From Chloranthus sessilifolius (Eukaryota > Streptophyta > Magnoliopsida > Chloranthales > Chloranthaceae): a stretch of DNA of 64,000 nucleotides. Both the position numbers and the translations under genes were made by a program. The DNA is taken from assembly GCA_021018995.1 (NCBI GenBank), contig CM037596.1:9189501-9253500 (forward strand), in the 5' to 3' direction. Of this stretch, positions 27,522-40,810 are shown piece by piece (the first letter of the stretch is position 1; each line of letters starts with the position of its first letter). A model generated the notes under the pieces. The model was not told the origin of the DNA, did no database searches, and saw only the letters and a program-made list of their open reading frames with translations.

Positions 27522-27530
27522 ATATTGAAG

Positions 27531-29057
27531 TTCTTTCCAAATAATGAAGAAAAAATAGCCTAAAATTCTTTAACATGGGAAGAGCAAGGCTGAAAAGAAG
27601 CTAGAAGTATGATGTGCTATAATCATATACGAACCACCAAGAGAGAGAGAGAGAGGTTCAAACTTCTTCATGTAAGAGTACTTATATGTAAATCAGATCT
27701 TAAGACAAGCCTCTGGTGCAATGTCGTGGTTACATATAAAAGGAAAGCTTATAATCATCATCCGCCTTTCTGGGTTATTTTGAGACTGCCTTTAAACAAA
27801 GATATCATTTTTTCTAATTATTGAGAAGAAATCCTATGATCGATATGGTCGGCAATTCTCAGAGAGAAGGAAATTTAAATACCATCTAACACGAATTGGC
27901 TAATTTTTTGAACTTGTATTTCCACTAAAATCGTGAATTAGTAGAAATCTTTTTCAAATACCTGCTTCTATCTTATTCACGTTTTGATGGGGCACCCTAT
28001 TCTAGTTCTAAATCTATGTGAAAAGTGGGGTTTAGAGCCAGGCAAGCAGCTAGTTGGAGTGCAAAGCAACGGTGATGATGATGTTTTGATGGATCATGTT
28101 TTGAATAACAAGTAACATGCGTGTGCATCGAAACAACCGATTAAAAGGGGGACTAAAAACACCAACATCTTAAATTCATGAAACTGGATAAATTGTTCCA
28201 TTCTCATCTCTGAAAATAATACAAAATCAAATGTTTGACTTGTATTTGGATATCTCATATAATTTGAACAAAAAATAATCGAAAACCATCACAAAATCTC
28301 AGAGACATTAAATCAAGTACAAGTGGTACAAGTAGCAAAGTAGTAAAAATGATGAGAATAGAGTCTTATAAAAGTTATATTAAGAAACCTACCTACGTGG
28401 AGAGCAGATTCCCAACGCAGTGCTTCGGGTAAGGTTGTCTGGAGAAGTTTCTTGGAATTTGTATGGACTCGCTTACTCTCTATCATTGCTTTCGTGGCCT
28501 CTTCCCAGAATGATTGATATTGCTTTCTTCGACACAATCTTACAGTACACCTCTTCTCCCTTTTCTCTCAATTCTGAAGAAGAAGAAGACGGAGATAGCA
28601 GAAGAGTCCTAGTTTAATTAGAACTCTCTTTGTTTTTGGGATTTCCACTATATCTAAGATATGAGTTAGGGGCATTTTAGGCATGTAAAATTGATAAAAA
28701 TTATTTTTACTTTTATATAGTAGTAAGGATAATCCTTTGGCTGAGATATGTTTCAATAATAGATTATTACTTGGGACATTCAGATTGATCATAAATGCGT
28801 GCCACATAACATAATAATAATTCAAACTTCAATGTTGCGAGAAAAAAGGGACTTTTCAATGGTGGAAAATTATTTAAACATCATTCGGTGTCTAAATATC
28901 AGTCACGAGCCATTATCCCTAAAATCTATTTGTGTAAAATCCCAGTCTTTAATGGGAAGGACTCAGCGGAGGCCTATATGATTGTATAAGGCTATGATTA
29001 ATTAGTTTTTTCTCATTCACCTTTTGGTTGTCCAGGCTCTTGAACAAGTTTACTGAA
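27531..29057. other. No clear gene; one weak minus-strand ORF
   Basis: Mostly AT-rich and non-coding. On the minus strand 28313-28537 a 74-codon frame (FWEEATKAMIESKRVHTNSK) is followed by a possible donor GTAGGT near 28396. It is not recognised and no partner exon was found. Confidence 0.3.
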
Positions 29058-29405
29058 AGCGCAGTGTCGGAAACCCCTTTAAACTCATTGTGATCATATG
29101 ATAGAGATCTTTATTTAGTCTGATCTTCCATACAATGAATCTTGAGACTAATCTTCCAAATTCAATCAGACGGTCAAATTTTGATTACACGTCACATATC
29201 CCAAACAATGGCCATTTGAGCATGATGTGTGCCATATGATATTAGGGCCACTTATTAGGTATTTGTGTCACGAGGAATAAAAAATTGACTGTCTGATTGT
29301 ATCCTTATGGTCTCAAGATCCCTCTGTGTAAAAGATCGGGGTGAAAAACGATCTCCATCATCTGATCCGAAGCAATCAGTGAGTTTGAAGTGGTTTCCGA
29401 TGTTT
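29058..29405. mobile_element. Foldback MITE, TIR GTGTCGGAAACC
   Basis: Ends GTGTCGGAAACCCCTTTAAA and, inverted, ACATCGGAAACCACTTCAAA. The inner arms carry ATCAGACGGTCAAATTTTGA and its inverted partner AAAAAATTGACTGTCTGATT. Confidence 0.7.
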
Positions 29406-29938
29406 GAAACCATGAGCCATGTTGGGCCAAGTGGAAGTGATCCTGTAAGGATTTAATGACATGTACGGTGTGAATGAACCATGTGGGAAGCTGGTTCAAA
29501 TCAGGTGGGGGATATATCAGTCTGGACAGATGTTAGAAACCATGAGTAAGTACATTTATTATTTTGTATCAGCTCAGCATAATCAATATTACCAATATTA
29601 CCAACCGACAAGGAGTGCGTCATGATTCATAAGTTCATCTTTTGTCCTCTTGGAACTCCCATTATGTGACTCAAATGAATAGAGAGATGGTATTAGATAC
29701 CTGTGGCCGAGCACCATAGATGGTGTTCTGAGTCATCTAAAGATTGATATAAATACATTATATAAGCTGTCCACATGGAAGATTACCATATAGGTTGGAT
29801 GCATCCCCAAAACTGTATCAGCCCGTCTGATCAAGTTGGGTAAGCTTTCATAATTAATGTGAAAAAAGTGGATCGATCAGATAGTTATAATGGTTTGTTG
29901 ATAGAAGTACTTTTCGGGTTGCGACCAAGATGTCGTAG
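29406..29938. other. Non-coding stretch, no gene seen
   Basis: No recognisable exon, RNA gene or element. Confidence 0.4.
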
Positions 29939-30056
29939 AGGGGCCATCTCTTAGTGCAATGATAAAAGGCTTGGGCCGTGATATGAAGACGCGGGTTTGA
30001 ATCTAAAGAGTAGCTACTTTGTGTGTAAAAAGCCAAATGTTAAGTCTACGACATTT
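29939..30056 (+). mobile_element. tRNA-derived SINE
   Basis: GGGCCATCTCTTAGTGCAATG (A-box type) and GACGCGGGTTTGAATC (B-box type) are about 35 bases apart, followed by GCTACTTTGTGTGTAAAAAG and a body ending AAGTCTACGACATTTG. This head-plus-body plan fits plant tRNA-derived SINEs rather than a tRNA gene. Confidence 0.65.
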
Positions 30057-31395
30057 GATACCATACGATCATATGACCCCCTCCAAACCCTAAGATGGGA
30101 AAAAGACAGTTGCTTCATAATTGGATAAGATCCAAAGGAAATTTGGCCTAATTGAGATGATAGCAACTAATCACCTATGAAAATGACATGATTTTGAAAT
30201 CCCTTATCTTGATTCCCATGGAGAAATTAAGTAGCATTTATATCACATGTTGTAAACTTTTAGGGACCCAAAGTTTTATTCCTTGTGATAAGATATAAAA
30301 TCTCTTGAACCATAAGTATATGCTTTCAAAATGAGAGCAACATCAACAAATATAATAGTGACTTCATAGATTGGTTTTATGCCATGTGGTGTATATCTTT
30401 GATTAATTTAAATAGCCTATAAATTATGTGAACGAGACGATAGAAACCGTCTGATCTTTGGAGTATCATATCTGACTATTAAAAAAATATGTACAATTAT
30501 CCATATCAGAATATAATGATTGGATGATTAATGATGGATGCTGCTAATAATAATGATTTAACAAAATATTTACTTACTTAAATGGTATATTTTCTCTATT
30601 ATATTAAATACATACTTATATATATATATAATTAGACCATATGATTATCATCATAGCCTTACTTCAATTATTTGCAGGCGGCTTTACAAGTTTTATTTCT
30701 CCGTTCGTTTATAATGAATGATAAGCTCTTCATACACTTTTGCACGGTTTTCCTTGAACTCTTCACTCGTCATATTTTAGATTATGCACAAAATTAAACT
30801 TCCGGATGGACGTATATTTCTTACAACCACAAATCTATTGAAGTAGACTGATGACAGTACAGACGGGCAATGGGCTGGGTAGCTTGGTCGGCCCATAGGT
30901 CCAATCAATTTTAAAGATGGTTTGGGCTTGACCATGGGCTTGGGCTAATAGTTTAAGCCTAAAATTTGAATGGGCTTGGGCTTGGGCTTGGGCATGGGCT
31001 AAGACTTGACCAAACAGACTAATTTGATCTCATTTGTAATGTCTGTCAATTGGTTGAACCTGATTTCGCAACTATGAGACAAAAGGGAATTTTGGCTGCA
31101 TGTCATCCTATAAAGATGGAAATTGTAAGGAAAATTTACCTAACCGATTCTGTCAGATGTACCTTTTACTGCAGAGATCCTATAGTTTCACCTTTACCCA
31201 AATCGACCAGCTGGAAGCCTAGCCGACTCTAAGGATAGCAAAAAGTCCAAATTACGTACCCCTTTCTTTAACGCACAAAAACATCATCTTCTTCCTCATT
31301 TTAATCTGCTATAATTTCTAAAAATCAGAGGTGACGAAGATGACGGAGTTTTCTCCTTAATTCAATCTATTCCGATATGCTATTTAGATCGACTC
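30057..31395. other. Non-coding stretch with weak ORF
   Basis: A TGGGCTTGGGC-rich zone lies at 30868-31010, a decayed repeat. A 60-codon frame at 31050-31232 (KGILAACHPIKMEIVRKIYL) is open and not recognised. Otherwise AT-rich. Confidence 0.3.
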
Positions 31396-31452
31396 AGATA
31401 CACCTTTGTAAGGCGATATCGCCTCTTAAAATAAATAAATAAATAAATTTAA

Positions 31453-31560
31453 ACAGTCGATACTGACTCTTAACACAGTCGATGTCGACTCTTAAAATAG
31501 TCGATGGCGACTCTTAACACAGTCGGTGCCGACTGTATAAACAGTCGATGTCGACTGTAA

Positions 31561-31623
<63 letters not shown>

Positions 31624-31900
31624 ATATAATGATACACAAATGCTTATCGACAGTAAATAAATGATGTCAATCGCTTTTAAAAAAAATAATAAATAAATAA
31701 TTATATACGATGATGGCATCGCTTACACAAATACCATCGATTGTTTAAACAAATGACACGACTATAAAATAAAAAATTAAAAAAATAATTTTTTTTAAAT
31801 GATGGCGATCGTAATCGTATACACAACAATGCATCGATTGTTTAAACAATGATGCCGATCAGAAGAAAAAAAAAATTTATACAGTCGATGTCAATTGTGA
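31453..31900. repeat. Palindrome array, word AGTCGATGTCGACT
   Basis: Copies such as CAGTCGATGTCGACTCTTAA, AGTCGATGGCGACT, CAGTCGGTGCCGACTG and AGTCGATGTCGACTG are each self-complementary around a 2-base centre. Compensating changes in both halves (GGTGCC for GATGTC) keep the pairing. Weaker copies with CGATTGTTTAAACAA follow. Confidence 0.8.
31579..31620. repeat. (TA)n microsatellite after poly-A
   Basis: About 21 TA units directly after a run of about 21 A. Confidence 0.95.
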
Positions 31901-32054
31901 TTTTAGCATCGAAAAAAAATAATTTCAAAATAAATACCTTAGAAAGAAGAAGAAAAAATGTAAATATCAGATGACACAGATCTAGGTGTATCTTTTTTTT
32001 TTTTTTTTTTTTAACGGTTTAAATATAGGTGTACGTTAGAAATAGAGCTTCCTG

Positions 32055-32426
32055 TTGAATCTCTATGCTGAGAAAAATCCTTGGGCAGTTTATAATGAGG
32101 AGCAGATTACAATGAGGAAGAAGATGATGCTTTTGTGCGTTAAAGAAAGGAGTGATTTTGAATTTTCACTGTGGCTAGGCTTGGATCTGGTCGATTTGGG
32201 TAAAGGTCAAACTATAGGGTCTCTGCTAGTAAAAGGTACATCTGACAGGGTCAGTCAAGTAAATTTCCCAAATTGTAAAGGTCAAGATGCTCTTCTATCT
32301 AATGACTGCAAAAAGGTAATGAGTAAGGGGTATTTACAATCGAAGATTAAGTTTCATGGTTCTATTGGTAACACTGATGGCTCTCTTGAATCAGATAAGG
32401 ATGTCATTTTTTCTTCCAATCTCTCA
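32055..32426 (+). CDS. Unrecognised ORF, right end cut by hAT insertion
   Basis: An open frame of about 124 codons runs into the hAT element at 32427. It begins MNLYAEKNPWAVYNEEQ and continues with RSDFEFSLWLGLDLVDLGKG. Composition is protein-like, with balanced acidic, basic and hydrophobic residues, but I do not recognise the family. If real, it is an exon or fragment whose 3' part was displaced by the insertion. It could also be a chance frame. There is no nearby promoter or splice site that settles it. Confidence 0.25.
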
Positions 32427-32649
32427 CGTAGATCAAAATCTCGGTTTCGGTTTCAATTTCGTTCATGACCCGAACCGTAAATTGGTCAAAATTTCGGTAA
32501 ATTTCAATCAAATTTTTGGTAAATTTCGAATTTTTTTGAAAATATGTTATGAACTTTATTGAACTTTGCCGAACTTTATTTTATTGATTTTTTTAAACTT
32601 CTTAACATTGTTAGAATACATATTTACACTAATGAAACTAATTTTTGTT

Positions 32650-33360
32650 CACACAATGGATCTTGAACACATGCAAAACATATCAGACGGTCAGATTTTG
32701 ATTTTCACATTGAATAATTCTCAAGTGATCCAAGAACCCTTCTCATGATACGCCCATAATCAGGGTCATTTTGGGGATGTATGACACGTGGAATCAAGAT
32801 CTTACTGTATGCTAGTTGGGCTATAATCTCAAGATCTGCTGTGTGAAATATTGCGTACCTTTATATATATGGGTATACCTCTATTACCGCTCACGCAATC
32901 TCTGGAAGTGCCTATATGTGCAACCCCTTTAAACCCTTTGATTGCTTCTTAGTGGAAGACATTACTTGCATATGCTTTTCAAGTGATTGGATTGGATTGT
33001 ATTAAATTTAAAAGAAAGACTTGCAAGTTTGGCGACCTCTACTATGTAAAAATATCATTTAAGCAATTTGATTTGAAGGCCAATGATTTAAAGATAGCGA
33101 TTGCAAGAGATTAGAACAAAATATAAATTTTCACATTTGATTAAATGGAATCAAAGGCTTTTATATAATTCAATAGTTGACTACAATAAATCATATGACA
33201 AGTGTTGTGCTTTGCTCCAATTTTATATACCAGGGATCTATTGATCATGAACATCAAATCAGACGGGTCAATATGTAAATCATGAACTTTATATTTTAAC
33301 CTTGGTGCAATCACTTAAAAAGCTAGGAGCCATTACTTGCACATAGCTTCGTCTGATTTA
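32650..33360. repeat. Foldback-family blocks inside the hAT element
   Basis: ATCAGACGGTCAGATTTTGA, CATTTTGGGGATGTATGACA and, further on, GATCATGAACATC and TTGGTGCAATCACTTAAAA correspond to the families at 29058-29405 and 48609-49124. Confidence 0.6.
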
Positions 33361-33381
33361 TAAAGTTCGGCCGAGATTTTG

Positions 33382-35862
33382 TGTAATAGCCCGAAAAATC
33401 ACGCCAAACTGTGACCTCGGGATCCGTGCCCGATCGGCCATAGGTTTGACCAAATAGAAGTTCAATAGTTAGTATGGGGTGTGATGAACGGATGAGATGT
33501 GATGGGTTGAGTGTCTATGTGGTGTATGATGGAAAATGCGAAGTCGCATACACCTACTGCGGTGTATGTGCTCACCACACAAAGAAGGGGGAAAGATAAA
33601 AGGGTTTAATAACCCTAAAATTCTGGAAATTGGTTGTTGAAGGAGTAAAGAAGAGAGAGAGAGGAGTGAGAGGTTGAGCAAGCATTATTGTGAGGGATTG
33701 GAAGGGGGATTATAGCATTAAAGAGGCCGATTTAGCGAGGAGAATCCGTTCAAGCTAAAGCTGGAACCCTAGCCTCTCCAACCATGGATTTGAAATCAAT
33801 TTGAGATTGATTGAAGGTAAGAGTTATGTAGTTTAAATGCATGGATTGTAAGGGTAAAGAGTGGTTAGAAATAGTGTAAAATGTAGGATAAAAGTGTAGA
33901 AAAATAGAGGAAAAAGAGTGGAAAAAGATTGGGAAGAACAGCCAAAAGGAGGCTGAATCTAGCAATTTCGATTAATCGAAATTGGGTTTCAATTAATCGA
34001 AATTGGCCAAGAAGTTGAAAAGTCAGAGGACCCCGATTTCGATTAATCGAGTTGGGTTTCGATTAATCGACTTTGGATTTCGATTAATCGAATTGGAAAT
34101 CGATTGATCGATCGGGAACTCTGACAAAGAACTCCAATGGAGGAAAGAAAATAGTTGAGAAATCGACTAATCGAATGGGAATTGATTAATCGATTTAGAA
34201 TTTCGATTAATCGATTTGGCTTCGATTTGGCTATGATTTAGTCGATTTTGGTCGATTGAGAATCGACAGATAGAGTGGAGAATTTCGATTAATCGAATTG
34301 GGTTTCGATTAATCGAATGGGAATCTCGATTAATCGATTTGAGAATCGATTAATCGATATTGACTTTCGATTAATCGAATCAGATTCGATTAATCGATTT
34401 TGGAGTTCGATTAATCGACTGTGCTAAATTTTGTTGACTTTTGAGTCTGACTTTAAGCTTCATGGAGGGTCTTGGACCTCCTTTATTGCATCTTTAGTGA
34501 TGTGTTTCACCTGTTATGTGGTACCATAGGTGGTACGTGTGAACTAGTGCACAAGGAGCCACGTGGGACCTTGATGCCTTGAGCAAACAAAGACTTGAGG
34601 TAGGGAATACCTTGAACATGTACTTTATTTTACAAGAGCATGTATGTAGTGATATAGAATTCAAATTCAAATATTTTATTGCTTAAGAATTGTGAAAAGT
34701 GTGTGTGTGTGACATCCATAAGAGTAATTATAATGAGCCATCCCCAGGGGATGAAGAAGTAAAGAGATAAGAGCATCAGGTGTGATGCAAGTGAATGGAT
34801 ACATCCCAGGGATGTATCCAAGATTGAATCATGTTTGATAGGGCCTAACTGATATAAGATAGCACACTTACACGGTGAATAACTATATGTAAGGCACCGA
34901 TATTTTTGTTATTTGAGGTTTGATAGGGTACCCCACCGACGTGGATATCCACGACTGACACGGCAGGATATCCGTGACCGATACGGCGGCGAAACCGCAA
35001 GCCGCCGTGAGGCTTATCCGCATAAAGTAAGCACACCCTGTTGATTTGAGACAAGTGAAACCGCCACCAATCCCCGGGAAAGGGCTTGGGTACTATATTG
35101 TATTCCCAGGGAATACGTTAAAAGTGTCTATATAGATGACGATGATGGGTATCTCATCGGGGATCGATGCTATATTGCTCGGGGATTACTTAAGTTGAAA
35201 GTTTAAGTTTTGCTTTAGGCCTTTTCAAAGATCATTCATGAGTAAATAAAAGACACGAGTAAACTACCAAGAAATGTAATACTTTTTAACTGCTTTTTCA
35301 AGAATTGCATAGACACATTATGCATGTCATATCATGGAATATATGTGAGTAATAATTTATATGTTCAACTGTTTTGTTCCCTATTGAGCTAGGATGTAGC
35401 TCACCCTATAGACTATATCGCCGCAGTCCACTACTAGCAATGCCGAGGCTTGGAGACGCCTGACCCGGTGAGTGGGACCTTGCGACCTCCTGAGGACTTC
35501 TTCTAGAGGACTCCGTTGTGCCGCTTTGAGGGCTTTTTTATAGAGATTTGTACAGCTTGGTATGTCAAGCCTTGTTTTGGTTAAACCATGTATATATTGA
35601 GTTTAGGATTATTCTTTTGGGGCGAACCATCCGTGATGATTGCTATCATCGATGGTTCGGATCGGTTCTCCATTCATGCAGAGGCATGAGGGTAGAACTG
35701 TCTTTTGGAGAATTGCTTTAATATAGATTTAAATTCCGCAGTTTCGTTTATTATTTCATTTTATGCTTGATATGCCAATGTTCCGTGCTTAGCTAAGGGG
35801 CACGGTCAAGATGATCGTGCTGATGGCACGAGTTTCGGGGTGTCGAAATCCGGGCTGTCACA
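33382..35862 (+). repeat. 5' LTR of the chromovirus
   Basis: It starts TGTAATAGCCCG and ends GGGCTGTCACA. It contains the palindrome array at 33968-34424. Confidence 0.93.
33968..34424. repeat. Palindrome array in the 5' LTR, word TCGATTAATCGA
   Basis: About 12 exact CGATTAATCG cores plus several one-base variants (CGATTGATCG, CGACTAATCG), spaced 15-45 bp apart. The matching array of the 3' LTR is at 44390-44798. Confidence 0.92.
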
Positions 35863-35864
35863 GT

Positions 35865-35877
35865 TGGTATCAAAGCC
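35865..35877 (+). other. Primer binding site
   Basis: TGGTATCAAAGCC, two bases after the 5' LTR, matches the initiator-tRNA-Met type primer site of plant gypsy elements. Confidence 0.85.
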
Positions 35878-35949
35878 ATTTTCTTTTAAGAAATTCTGAC
35901 AATTATTCCTTGGGTCAGAACATAGGGGCTTCTACTAACGAAACTTTAG

Positions 35950-37256
35950 TTTCAAATGCAGCCGCAAATGTCATCTAGAGGAAGAGGCCGACCAGGGGGA
36001 GGCCAGCAGAGGAGTCTACGTAGTGGAGATGATTACATCTCTCCTACTAATAGAGTGCCTTTAGGAGGTACTGAGGCCCCAGGGGGCAGTAGTAGTAGAC
36101 AGCATGATGAAGAGGATCGAGATCGGCAGGATCAAGATCTAAGAGAACAAGAGAGAGTGAGAGAAAGACAAGAAGATAGAGAGGAGCGACAAAGGATGAT
36201 GCACACTATGGAGACTATGGCAGCTGCCATGGCACAACAAGCCGCATCCTTTGCAGCTCACGCGTCAAGAGAACAGCAGCCACCTACACCACCTGTAGGA
36301 CCTGCGCTGCCTGTGCCCTCATCTTTTACAGAGTTTAGGAGGATGAGACCTCCTTCATTTTCTTTAGCGTGCTGACATGCACGGAAGATGAGAGTGTGAG
36401 ATGGGCAGCTTATATGTTGGATGGGGAGGCTGGGCCTTGGTGGAAGTCCGTGATACGGACTCGGGCTCAGGAGACCCCAGAGTTGCCTTGGACTTGGGAG
36501 GAGTTTGTTGAGGAGTTCAACAAACAATATTTTTCGGAAGTGGTGAGGAACCAGCTTGAGATACAATTTTTACAATTAGTGCAAGGGAGAATGACAGTGA
36601 GAGAATATGGGGTAGAGTTTCTACGACTTGCTTTTGTTCGGACACGTCACACCGACGTGATGAAATCCAAGAGGTTTCAGCAAGGTTTGAAGCCTGAGGT
36701 TAGGGGAGGAGTAGCTCCATTTCAATTGAGGACCTATGAAGAGGTCATGAGTAAAGCACTAGTGGTTGAAGAGGAGAATACAAATAGATATCGACAAAGA
36801 GAGCAGCAGAGAGGAGGAAATGAACAAGGAAGATCGGGGCACTACGAACAGGTGAACAAAAAGCCGAGGTTCGTAGCCCAAAATCAGAGACCACAGTTCC
36901 AAGGGGGTTTCGGAAGGCCGGCGCAACAACAACACCAACAGAGGTTTCCATTACGTGCGTCGGGGAGACCTTTACGCTATGAGAGCCCTGCCATATCTAC
37001 TGGCGCCACTATCACACAGGGTTCTCGTACTGTTTCTTCCGCACCTCGGGAGACTTGTGTAAAGTGTGGCAAGCCTCATAGAACGGTGGATTATAGATTG
37101 GGAACTAGGGGTTGTTTCCGATGTGGCAAGGTGGGCCACTTGATCAAGGATTGCCCCGAGACGGATAAAAGAAAGACGGTTTCAGTTGCAGCACCACGAC
37201 CCATTCAAGCTAGGAAGCCGATCGTTCAGGGGAGAGCCTATGCAGTCACTGCTTAG
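35950..37256 (+). mobile_element. Chromovirus gag region
   Basis: A Gln/Arg-rich start is followed by the retrotransposon gag domain (GEAGPWWKSV, FNKQYFSEVVRNQLEIQFL) and a CCHC zinc knuckle (CFRCGKVGHLIKDCPE). Gag would form the particle and bind element RNA. It is a broken fossil. Confidence 0.9.
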
Positions 37257-37439
37257 GAAGCAGGGAACGTGCATGACGTCATCCAAGGTGAGGCTCTTTT
37301 AAATTAAAGAAAATTTTCATTTCATTAAAATTTTAGATAGAGAAGGTGCATGCATTAGGAATTGTATAGATTTTGTTTCTCAGTACTAAATCTATATGTG
37401 AATTAAGGGTGTATTTTGATGTGTAAATTATTGTATGTA

Positions 37440-40400
37440 TGTATGTATACTATAGGTACTTTAACTATTTATGAAAAAGGATGCTTTGTTGGATATGACG
37501 CTAGAGTGTTGATAGACCCAGGGTCTACCCACTCATTCATCACTTCACGTTTCGCCAAGAAGATGAAGATTGTTCCAGAAGCGTTGGATTTCGTCCTATC
37601 TGTGTCTATTCCGACTGGAGAGTTAGTAGACACGGAGTTAGCTTGCAAATCCATCATTGTAGCAGTTCGAGACTTAGAGGTGCATGAATTGGAAGCAAAG
37701 TTGATGCTGTTAGACATGCAAGGGTTTGATGTGATCCTTGGCATGGACCGGTTGAAAGACATTGTGCAATGATTGCAAGGACAAGGAAGTCATTTTCAGA
37801 CCCAACACAAGAAGATCATTTCGATTTCAAGGAGTGAGGTCCATCCAGGCTGATCTCAAAGATAGAAGGCCGAGAAAATGATCAGAAAGGGTTGCAGTGG
37901 ATACTTGGCTTTCTTAAAGGAGGACAAGGAAGGAAAGAATGTCATTTCTGAGATAGCAGTTGTGCGAGACTTCGCCGACGTGTTTCCAGAGGAATTGCCT
38001 GGATTACCTCCAGAAAGAGAAGTGGAATTCGCCATTGACTTAGCACCAGGAACGGAGCCTATTTCGAAAGCGTCTTATAGAATGGCTCCTGCTGAGTTAA
38101 AGGAGTTGAAGGAACAACTACAAGAGCTTATGGACAAGGGGTTTATTAGACCGAGCGTGTCTCCGTGGGGAGCACCGGTCTTGTTTGTCAAGAAGAAGGA
38201 TGGGTCAATGCGACTATGCATTGACTACCGACAATTGAACAAACTTACTGTGAAGAACCGTTACCCTTTGCCTAGAATTGACGATCTATTCGACCAACTA
38301 CAAGGAGCAAGGTATTTTTCCAAGATCGACCTGAGATCTGGGTATCATCAGTTGCGAGTCAAGGCTGAGGACATTCAGAAGACAGCTTTTCGGACACGGT
38401 ATGGACACTATGAATTCCTTGTGATGTCGTTTGGATTGACAAATGCTCCGGCGTCGTTTATGGATCTGATGAACCGAGTGTTTAAACCACACTTGGACTC
38501 CTGCGTCGTAGTATTTGTTGATGATATACTGATATACTCCAAATCCAAGACGGAACACGAAGAACATCTGAGGATTGCTCCACAGACGCTGCGTGAGCAT
38601 TTGGTTGAAGAGGTTAGCTTTTGGGACATGTAGTCTCAAAGCATGGTGTCACCGAGATCCAAAGAAAGATAGAAGTGGTTAAATGGGAGCAACCAAAGAC
38701 GTTGGCATGTCCAAGTTTTCTGGCTTAGCGGGCTATTATCGACGTTTTGAGGGGTTTTCAAAGATATCGGACCTCTCACAAAGTCGATACGAAAAGATTC
38801 AAGGTTTGAGTGGAGGAGGCATGCGAGAAGAGTTTTCAAGAACTCAAAGCGAGACTCACTTGGCTCCAAGATGTTAGCGATTCTTCGAGTGATGGAGGAT
38901 ACGCCGTGTACAGCGACGCGTCATACAATGGCCTTGGTTGTGTACTCAATCAACACAAGAAGGTGATAGCTTACGGATCAAGACAGCTGAAAGAACACGA
39001 GAAAAATTACCCGACTCATGACTTGGAACTAGCAGATTTTTATACCAAGATTTGGAGACATTACTTGTATGGTGAGACTTTTGAAATTTTCACCGATCAT
39101 AAGAGCCTCCGATATCTCTTTACACAGAAAGAGCTCAACATGAGACAGCGCAGGTGGATGGAATTCCTCAAGGATTACGATTGCTCCATACAATACCATC
39201 CAGGCAAGGCGAATGTAGTAGCCGATGCGTTGAGTCGGAAAGGTTCAGCTCAGTTAGCTTGTTTAGTTTTGGGTATGCACCGATGGAAATTATTGGAAGA
39301 CCTGGCATTCTACGATACGAACATTGAGTCAAAAGCCACCGGATCCTTTTTGGCTAACATATCGGTAAAGCTAGTGATATTTGAACATATCCACGATCTA
39401 CAGATGAAAGATCCGGCATTAACAAAGATTCATCAAGACGTGAGTGAAGGCATCAGATCGGACTTCTTGGTTAAAGAAGATGGTTCTTTATTGTTTAAGG
39501 GCCGTCTATGCATTCCGGACAATGCCGACCTAAGACGAATCATTCTTGATGAAGCCCACAAGTCAAATTATGCTATCCACCCTGGTAGCACAAAAATGTA
39601 CCAAGACTTGAAAAAGAACTACTGGTGGAGAGGACTGAAGCAAGACGTGGCCGAGTACGTGTCGCGGTGTTTGACTCGTCAGCAAGTGAAGGTTGATCAT
39701 AGACATCCTGCTGGACTATTGCAACCTTTACCAATCCCAGAATGGAAGTGGGAATCGATCTCAATGGATTTCATTGTTGGATTGCCCCGTACTGCCAAGA
39801 GACACAATGCCATTTGGGTCATCTTGGACCGATTGACCAAATCAGCGCACTTTTTGCCATACAATACTACGTATACAGCAGGAAGACTGGCAGACTTATA
39901 CATGAAGGAGATTGTAAGATTACATGTGATTCCAAGCAGCATAGTTTCAGATCGTGATCCACTATATACATCCAAGTTTTGGAAGAAATTTCAAGAAGGA
40001 ATGGGAACACGACTAGACTTTAGTTCAGCTTTCCATCCTCAAACTGATGGGCAGACAGAGCGAGTGAACCAAGTAATAGAAGACATGCTCAGAGCGTGCA
40101 TGCTAGATATGCAAGGATACTGGGATGAGTATCTACCGTTGCTCGAATTCGCATACAACAACAGTTTCCAAACGAGCATTAGCATGGCACCGTATGAAGC
40201 TCTGTATGGACGACGATGCAAATCACCCCTCAATTGGGAGGAAACAGGTGAGAAATTTGTGTTAGGGCCAAAACTACTTGAAGACAACGCCACCGTCGTT
40301 CGAATAATCAGAGAAAGGTCAAGTCGGACAGTAGACAGAAAAGTTACGCCGACATGAAGCGGACTAGTGTCGACTATAAGGTGGGTGAGCACGTGTTTGT

Positions 40401-40810
40401 GAAAGTGTCACCTATGAAAGGTGTAATGAGATTTGGCAAGAGAGGGAAGTTAAGCCCACGTTATGTTGGACCATTTGAAATTTTGGGACGTGTAGGTGAA
40501 GTTGCGTATCGCATTGGTTTACCACCGCTGTTTGATCAAGTACATAACGTTTTCCACATATCGATGCTCAGAAAGTATGTGAATGATCCGTCTCATGTAT
40601 TAGGAAAGCAACCTATGGAGATGTGTGAGGACATGAGCATGATAGAGGAACCTGGAAATCTTGGATCGAAGGAACAAGCATCATGACTAAAGTGATTCCC
40701 TTAGTTCTTATTCGGTGGAACAATCATCCAAAAGAAGAGGCTACTTGGGAACGAGAGGCCGATGTGAAAGAACAATATCCAGCCTTGTTTCCAACGACGT
40801 GAGAATTCAA
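37440..40810 (+). mobile_element. Chromovirus pol region
   Basis: In order: aspartic protease (DPGSTHSFITSRF), reverse transcriptase ([29 protein letters not shown]), RNase H ([21 protein letters not shown]), integrase ([12 protein letters not shown], the [11 protein letters not shown] and [13 protein letters not shown] motifs) and a chromodomain-like C-end (RWNNHPKEEATWE). This order defines Ty3/gypsy chromoviruses. It is a broken fossil with several interruptions. Confidence 0.92.

Larger units (their letters stand above)
31396..31993. mobile_element. Foldback-like element holding a palindrome array
   Basis: AGATACACCT at 31396-31405 and its exact inverse AGGTGTATCT at 31984-31993 bound the block. 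Inside are an array of AGTCGATGTCGACT-like words (31453-31900), a run of about 21 A and a (TA)n run. A run of about 20 T follows the right end. No coding capacity. Confidence 0.5.

Noticed and set aside
29939-30056. tRNA gene on the plus strand
   Set aside because: Same reasoning: tRNA-like head with a non-tRNA body, so it is called a SINE.
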